Assembly (NCBI RefSeq): GCF_000741705.1
Contig: NZ_JGZI01000010.1
Coordinates: forward strand, 62,001-126,000
Source of the DNA: Bifidobacterium psychraerophilum
Lineage (GTDB): Bacteria > Actinomycetota > Actinomycetes > Actinomycetales > Bifidobacteriaceae
Direction of reading: 5' to 3'
Length of the DNA stretch: 64,000 nt
The stretch's first letter is position 1. Each line of letters starts with the position of its first letter. Under the pieces are notes generated by a model. It was given only the letters and a program-made list of their open reading frames with translations, was not told where the DNA came from and made no database searches. Below are positions 59,730 to 64,000 of the stretch, in pieces. A program made the translations under genes and the position numbers.

Positions 59730-60773
59730 ATGACACTTGCATACATCCCATCGCCATCCATCTCGCAATTCAACATCGGTCCGGTGACCATCCATATCTA
59801 TGCGCTGACCATGCTGCTGGCCATCGCCGTGGCGATCTGGATGTCGGCCGTCCGGTGGAAACGCCTCGGTGGGAGCAGCGATCAGATCTTCGACATTGCG
59901 CTGTGCGCCGTCCCCGCGGGCATCATCGGCGCACGTCTGTACCACGTGATCACCACGCCGGAACGATTCTTCGGCTCCACCGGCAATTGGGTCGACATCT
60001 TCAAGATCTGGCAGGGTGGACTCGGCATCTGGGGCGCGGTGCTGCTCGGAGCATTGGCCGCCTGGGCATGGTGCAGGCATAAGCATTATCCCGCCGCGCT
60101 GCTCTGCGACGCCATCGCGCCCGCACTGCTGGTGGCGCAGGCGGTCGGCAGACTGGGCAACTGGTTCAATCAGGAGCTGTACGGTGCGCCTACCACCCTG
60201 CCATGGGGACTCAAGTTGAATACGACAGGCACCTCCATCGGTTCGAGCGAACAGTGCTACGACGGCAGCAGCTGCCCCACGGGGACCCTGTTCCAACCGA
60301 CCTTCCTGTATGAGATGATATGGAACCTCATCGGGGCTGCACTGCTGATCTGGATCGGACGCAAGGCCGTCAGGGTGCTTAAGGCGGGATCGCTTTTCAC
60401 CCTCTACGTGATCTGGTACACCGCCGGACGTACGTGGATCGAATCGCTGCGTATCGACTTCGCCCATGAATTCCTCGGAGTCCGTGTGAATGTCTGGGTA
60501 TCGATGGCCGTCTTCATCCTCGGCGTCATGGCTTTCATCATCGTGATGAACAGGGGCAAATCCACGGCTCTGCTCGCGGAGAAGCTGCGCACCATCACCG
60601 AGATGGAGGAACGCGAGCTGCAGGAGCACGAAGCACATGGGCATGAAACACAGGAGCACCCGAAGCCCGCGAAGACGACCGACAGCGCTGAAGCCTCCCA
60701 GCCATCGGAAACCCGGAGCCAACAGGATGGCAACCCCGATCCCGAGGGGCAAAGCGGTGGGGACGCCCTGTAG
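59730..60773 (+). CDS. lgt: Prolipoprotein diacylglyceryl transferase
   Basis: Lgt (347 residues) puts diacylglycerol on the lipobox cysteine of lipoproteins. Seven hydrophobic segments and the signature VGRLGNWFNQELYG (with the essential Gly-Arg and Asn) and HVITTPERFF are present. A charged C-terminal tail of ~60 residues (Glu/His/Gln-rich) follows the last helix. It serves lipoproteins such as the one encoded at 39514-41229. It follows trpA by about 100 bases. Confidence 0.95.
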   Translation: MTLAYIPSPSISQFNIGPVTIHIYALTMLLAIAVAIWMSAVRWKRLGGSSDQIFDIALCAVPAGIIGARLYHVITTPERFFGSTGNWVDIFKIWQGGLGIWGAVLLGALAAWAWCRHKHYPAALLCDAIAPALLVAQAVGRLGNWFNQELYGAPTTLPWGLKLNTTGTSIGSSEQCYDGSSCPTGTLFQPTFLYEMIWNLIGAALLIWIGRKAVRVLKAGSLFTLYVIWYTAGRTWIESLRIDFAHEFLGVRVNVWVSMAVFILGVMAFIIVMNRGKSTALLAEKLRTITEMEERELQEHEAHGHETQEHPKPAKTTDSAEASQPSETRSQQDGNPDPEGQSGGDAL

Positions 60774-60811
60774 ATCGCTTCCCCTTCGCATTACTCGTCG
60801 CTCTCACTCCC

Positions 60812-60824
60812 TAGAATGGTTTTT
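60812..60824 (+). promoter_or_regulatory. -10 box giving a leaderless rpe transcript
   Basis: TAGAAT (60812-60817) is followed by seven bases (GGTTTTT) and then the rpe ATG. No Shine-Dalgarno is present, so initiation at or next to the ATG is expected. Confidence 0.5.
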
Positions 60825-61490
60825 ATGCAGATTCAAATAGCACCTAGTATTCTGTCCGCGGACTTCGTCAATCTGGAAAGGGATCTGAAAGCCATTTCCA
60901 ATGCCGATATGGTTCACGTGGATGTGATGGATCACCACTTCGTTCCCAATCTGACCCTGGGCGAGCCTATCGTCAAGCGAATCTGTGAGGTCACGGATTT
61001 GCCCGTCGATGTGCATCTGATGATCGAGGACCCCGACCGTTGGGCTCCGGAATTCGCCAAGCTCGGTGCCGCATCCGTGACATTCCATATGGGAGCCACC
61101 CACGCGCCGGTGCGTCTGGCCCGTCAGCTCCGTGCTTCCGGAGTCAAGGCATGCTTCGCGGTCCGACCCGCGGAATCGATCGATGGCATCCTCGATATCC
61201 TCGATGAATTCGACATGATTCTGATCATGACCGTTGAGCCGGGATTCGGCGGACAGAAGTTCCTCGACAATCAGATGAACAAGACGCGGCGTTTGCGCGA
61301 TGAGATCACCAGGCGCGGATTGCATACCCATATACAGGTCGATGGTGGAGTCAGCTCCTCAACCGCCCCCATCGTGGCGCAGGCTGGTGCTGATGTGCTG
61401 GTGGCGGGTTCCGCCGTATATGGCGCCGAGGATCCGGCCAAGGCCATTGATGACATCCGTACGAAGGCGCAAGCGCACTTCCGTGCATAA
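60825..61490 (+). CDS. rpe: Ribulose-phosphate 3-epimerase
   Basis: Rpe (221 residues) interconverts ribulose-5-phosphate and xylulose-5-phosphate, feeding the bifid shunt's phosphoketolase. [60 protein letters not shown] and [12 protein letters not shown] show the family and its metal ligands. The start is the ATG at 60825, likely leaderless. hisE and hisG follow. Confidence 0.97.
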   Translation: MQIQIAPSILSADFVNLERDLKAISNADMVHVDVMDHHFVPNLTLGEPIVKRICEVTDLPVDVHLMIEDPDRWAPEFAKLGAASVTFHMGATHAPVRLARQLRASGVKACFAVRPAESIDGILDILDEFDMILIMTVEPGFGGQKFLDNQMNKTRRLRDEITRRGLHTHIQVDGGVSSSTAPIVAQAGADVLVAGSAVYGAEDPAKAIDDIRTKAQAHFRA

Positions 61491-61509
61491 GCATGAGCAA
61501 GGGAATAGC

Positions 61510-61773
61510 ATGAAGACATTTGATTCGTTGTTTGCGGAGCTCTCCGAAAAGGCGAAAGAGCAGAGCGAAGGTTCGCTGACCGTCGATGAACTCTCGAAGG
61601 GGACGCATTTCATCGGCAAGAAGATCGTGGAAGAGGCGGGGGAGACCTGGATCGCCGCCGAATACGAAGGTGCCGACCGCACAGCAGAGGAAATGAGCCA
61701 GCTCCTCTACCATCTTCAGGTCATGATGATTGATCGTGGGATCACATTGGACGACGTATACCGCTACCTGTGA
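61510..61773 (+). CDS. hisE: Phosphoribosyl-ATP pyrophosphatase
   Basis: HisE (87 residues) removes pyrophosphate from PR-ATP, second step of histidine synthesis. [23 protein letters not shown] carries the MazG-like metal-binding Glu/Asp pattern, and [23 protein letters not shown] closes the helix bundle. AAGGGA is 5 nt before the ATG at 61510. It is followed by hisG after 32 bases, so they form a pair. Confidence 0.95.
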   Translation: MKTFDSLFAELSEKAKEQSEGSLTVDELSKGTHFIGKKIVEEAGETWIAAEYEGADRTAEEMSQLLYHLQVMMIDRGITLDDVYRYL

Positions 61774-61805
61774 GCTTCTGCATACATTCGTACTGAGGAG
61801 AAACG

Positions 61806-62657
61806 ATGTTGAGAATCGCAGTGCCGAATAAAGGCATGCTTTCCGAACCGGCATGGAATATGCTTTCCGAGGCCGGGTACCGGCTGCGCAGCAACCCACG
61901 CCAGCTTGTGGTGGAGGATCCCGACAATGAGATCGAGCTGTTCTACCTCCGCCCGATCGATATCGCGGTGTATGTCGGCAGGGGAACCGTTGATGTAGGC
62001 GTCACCGGACGTGATCTCCTGCTCAACTCCGGTACGAAGGCCGTCGAACACCTGCAACTGGGCTTTGGTGCTTCGACCTTCCGTTTCGCGGCCCCCAACG
62101 AATCCGGTATCGAGGATCTCGCGGACATCGACGGCAAGCGCGTCGCCAGCTCCTTCGACAAACTGGTGGATGACTACCTGAAGGAACACGGGATCCATGC
62201 GGACATCATCCATCTGGACGGTGCCGTGGAGTCCTCCGTGCACCTCGGTGTGGCCGATCTGATCGCCGATGTGGTGTCGACGGGTACGACGCTGCGCAAC
62301 GCCGGACTGCGCATCTTCGCCGAACCGATCCTGCATTCTGAGGCCATTCTCATTCGTTCCCCGCGCATATCCATCGAGGACGAGCGACTGATCGTGCTGA
62401 GCCGTCGTCTTCAGGGAGTGCTCACCGCCCAACGTTACGTGCTGATGGACTATGACATACCAGTCAGCAAAGTCGCGATCGCCGTGGGGATAACCCCGGG
62501 CTTCGAGTCTCCGACCGTGTCCTCCCTTCATGACAAACAGTGGGCGGCCGTCAGGGCGATGGTTCCCAAACAGCAGGTCAATAATCTGATGGATAGGCTT
62601 TACGAGATAGGTGCCAGGGCCATCATCGTCACAGCCCTCCAGGCATCGAGAATGTGA
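61806..62657 (+). CDS. hisG: ATP phosphoribosyltransferase, long form
   Basis: HisG (283 residues) catalyses the first committed step of histidine synthesis. [44 protein letters not shown] and [22 protein letters not shown] are typical of the catalytic domains. The C-terminal ~70 residues (from [14 protein letters not shown]) are the regulatory ACT-like domain of the long form, where histidine inhibits. GAGGAG precedes the ATG. The gene ends just before pgsA. Confidence 0.95.
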   Translation: MLRIAVPNKGMLSEPAWNMLSEAGYRLRSNPRQLVVEDPDNEIELFYLRPIDIAVYVGRGTVDVGVTGRDLLLNSGTKAVEHLQLGFGASTFRFAAPNESGIEDLADIDGKRVASSFDKLVDDYLKEHGIHADIIHLDGAVESSVHLGVADLIADVVSTGTTLRNAGLRIFAEPILHSEAILIRSPRISIEDERLIVLSRRLQGVLTAQRYVLMDYDIPVSKVAIAVGITPGFESPTVSSLHDKQWAAVRAMVPKQQVNNLMDRLYEIGARAIIVTALQASRM

Positions 62658-62661
62658 GACA

Positions 62662-63276
62662 ATGCATACGCCGGAAAGCAGCAAAGACACTCGGTACAGC
62701 CCTGAGCCAAAAGATGTGTTGTGGACGATTCCCAACGCGATAAGCGTGTTGCGCATCATGACCATACCCGTGATCGCGGTTATGGTCTCCCAACGACATC
62801 TGATGATATCCCTGGTGCTGATCGTGGTTTCCGCTGCGTCGGATGGCGTTGACGGTTTCATTGCCAGGCGTTTCAACCAGGTCAGCCGTGTCGGTCAGAT
62901 CCTCGATCCGATCGCGGACAGGCTGCTGATCCTGTGCACCATCCTCGCGCTTGGATTCGCCCATATTCTGCCGTGGTGGCTGCTGATTGTGGTCGGACTG
63001 CGGGATCTGGTTATGGGAATCCTCATCCTTATCCTCGCGCAGCATGGCTATGGCCCTCTGCCGGTTCATTACGCGGGAAAAACCGGTACGGCGATGCTGA
63101 TGCTGGCCATCCCCACCTTGATTCTCGCGGATTTCCAGGACACGCATTTCTTCGGGATCCTCCATCTGATCGCCTTGGCCGCGGTGCTGTGGGGCGTCGT
63201 GCTGTACTGGTTCGCCGGTGTCCTCTACATCCTGCAGGGCGCCAAGCTCATCAGGGAAGACACGCTTCATGAGTGA
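62662..63276 (+). CDS. pgsA: CDP-alcohol phosphatidyltransferase (PgsA-type)
   Basis: This integral membrane protein of 204 residues has the CDP-alcohol transferase motif DGFIARRFNQVSRVGQILDPIAD (DG-x2-AR-x8-G-x3-D-x3-D). It uses CDP-diacylglycerol, most likely to make phosphatidylglycerophosphate or cardiolipin; the acceptor alcohol cannot be read. The start at 62662 lies five bases after hisG, with a weak Shine-Dalgarno. It precedes a DUF881 gene, a common actinobacterial neighbour. Confidence 0.9.
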   Translation: MHTPESSKDTRYSPEPKDVLWTIPNAISVLRIMTIPVIAVMVSQRHLMISLVLIVVSAASDGVDGFIARRFNQVSRVGQILDPIADRLLILCTILALGFAHILPWWLLIVVGLRDLVMGILILILAQHGYGPLPVHYAGKTGTAMLMLAIPTLILADFQDTHFFGILHLIALAAVLWGVVLYWFAGVLYILQGAKLIREDTLHE

Positions 63277-64000
63277 AGAACTCCACATGCCTTTGTCCTT
63301 CGAGGTCTCTGCTGATAGGGTCCCCTTGCATAGGCGTGCAGTGTTTTCCAAATCGGTTTTCTCGATCACCTCATGGAGTATCGGACAGGTGTCGCGGGAT
63401 TCGATGACAGGGACGATGCGGAGGCGCAAGCTGGCTGATGAGTCGCTTCGCCTCATCGATGATCTGACGAACCGTCCCGTCGACCCGATGTTCGAGGATG
63501 CGCTGCTGACCCCCAATGAGCAGCGTTCCCGGCTCTCCATCTGGTCGGGCAGGGTCGTGGTCTTCGTCATCACCCTTGCCGTGGGCTTCGCCGGCTGCCT
63601 GATCATCAGGGATCTCCATCAGGACACCAGACAGAAGGTGCGCCAAGAACTGATCGCGCAAATCGACTATGCCTCCTCGCGGTCGGACAATCTCTCGACA
63701 AGCATCGATGGCCTGCGCAATCAGATCGACAAACTGTCCACCGAGGTCGGTGGAGGCAAACAGAGCGCCGAAGTGACCAGGGAGGGTATCCTGAACGGCA
63801 CGACGGCTGTCAAAGGGCCTGGCATCAGCGTGACCTTGACCGATCCCTTGGCCGCTTCCGACGATGGAACGGCTTCCGGCTCATCCGGGCAGAACGACTC
63901 CTCGCAGATCCGCATCGTTTCGGATAGGGATCTGCAGACCTTCGTTTCCAAACTGTGGGCCGCAGGCGCGGAGGCGATCGCGATCAACGGGAACCGAATC
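63269..64000 (+). CDS. DUF881-family membrane protein (truncated by window end)
   Basis: The frame starts at the ATG at 63269, overlapping the pgsA stop, and stays open to the last base (244 codons). About 90 cytoplasmic residues are followed by one membrane segment (about 95-114, RVVVFVITLAVGFAGCLII), a coiled-coil-like stretch and the DUF881 motif VKGPGISVTLTDP. The family is tied to actinobacterial cell-envelope loci next to CDP-alcohol transferases and FHA proteins. The C-terminus is outside the window. Confidence 0.85.
   Translation, partial: MSEELHMPLSFEVSADRVPLHRRAVFSKSVFSITSWSIGQVSRDSMTGTMRRRKLADESLRLIDDLTNRPVDPMFEDALLTPNEQRSRLSIWSGRVVVFVITLAVGFAGCLIIRDLHQDTRQKVRQELIAQIDYASSRSDNLSTSIDGLRNQIDKLSTEVGGGKQSAEVTREGILNGTTAVKGPGISVTLTDPLAASDDGTASGSSGQNDSSQIRIVSDRDLQTFVSKLWAAGAEAIAINGNRI

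Overview
The window looks like a stretch of chromosome from a high-GC actinobacterium of the family Bifidobacteriaceae (Bifidobacterium or a close relative). This is inferred from gene order and protein style: leuS-comEA-comEC-holA-tsaE-tsaB-rimI-tsaD, a fused TrpC-TrpB, GuaB3, an Rv3235-like protein, DUF881 next to a CDP-alcohol phosphatidyltransferase, and a GC content that looks to be around 60 percent. No species can be named from the sequence alone. There is no phage, IS element, rRNA operon or CRISPR array. Most of the window is housekeeping backbone, with an accessory, heavily regulated middle part at about 7.7-46 kb.

Layout. 1-7.75 kb: end of leuS, competence genes comEA/comEC, the clamp-loader subunit holA and the tRNA t6A modification set tsaE/tsaB/rimI/tsaD. 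7.76-10.07 kb: an MFS exporter with its ArsR-type regulator and a palindromic operator. 10.2-14.3 kb: a loosely packed region with a stand-alone glutamine-amidotransferase-like protein, an orphan URO-D-family protein, an Asp/Glu racemase and several degenerate short-period repeat arrays. 14.3-16.3 kb: ppa and eno, separated by an array of 14-bp units. 16.4-24.7 kb: an iron island on the minus strand: ECF transporter S, T and double-ATPase subunits, then two ABC half-transporters, with a textbook Fur box upstream, followed by a Fur-family regulator and a divergent VIT/CCC1-like metal transporter. 24.8-27.1 kb: an aldo/keto reductase, a cupin-carboxymuconolactone decarboxylase and a MerR regulator, tied together by two almost identical MerR operators inside 19-bp promoter spacers. 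27.1-30.4 kb: a decayed sugar O-acetyltransferase, a MarR gene with two matching palindromes and a TIM-barrel partner, an orphan Cas2-like protein, a methyltransferase and tRNA-Asn. 30.6-36.3 kb: a GNAT, then a feo locus (FeoC-like, FeoB, FeoA, an EF-Tu-domain-2-like protein), an SDR and a TetR regulator. 36.8-46.7 kb: an M23 peptidase, two long-chain acyl-CoA ligases, a Ser/Asp-rich lipoprotein, icd, guaB3 and an Rv3235-like protein. 46.7-53.4 kb: def, rpsB, tsf, pyrH, frr, cdsA and rlmN. 53.6-62.7 kb: interleaved his and trp genes with lgt and rpe. The window ends with pgsA and a truncated DUF881 gene.

Themes. (1) Iron: the ECF/ABC operon, Fur, the VIT-like protein and feo lie within 20 kb. 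(2) Regulation is readable in the DNA: Fur, MerR (two sites), MarR (two sites) and ArsR-type operators can be picked out by eye. (3) Several intergenic regions hold degenerate arrays with fixed periods (8, 9, 12, 13 and 14 bp). Two of them, upstream of eno and of frr, share the same 14-bp period and the core CAGTGTTC. These arrays are the most unexplained structure in the window. (4) Several genes (the GNAT gene, guaB3, an acyl-CoA ligase, rpe) have a -10-like hexamer exactly 7 nt before the ATG and little or no Shine-Dalgarno, which suggests leaderless mRNAs.
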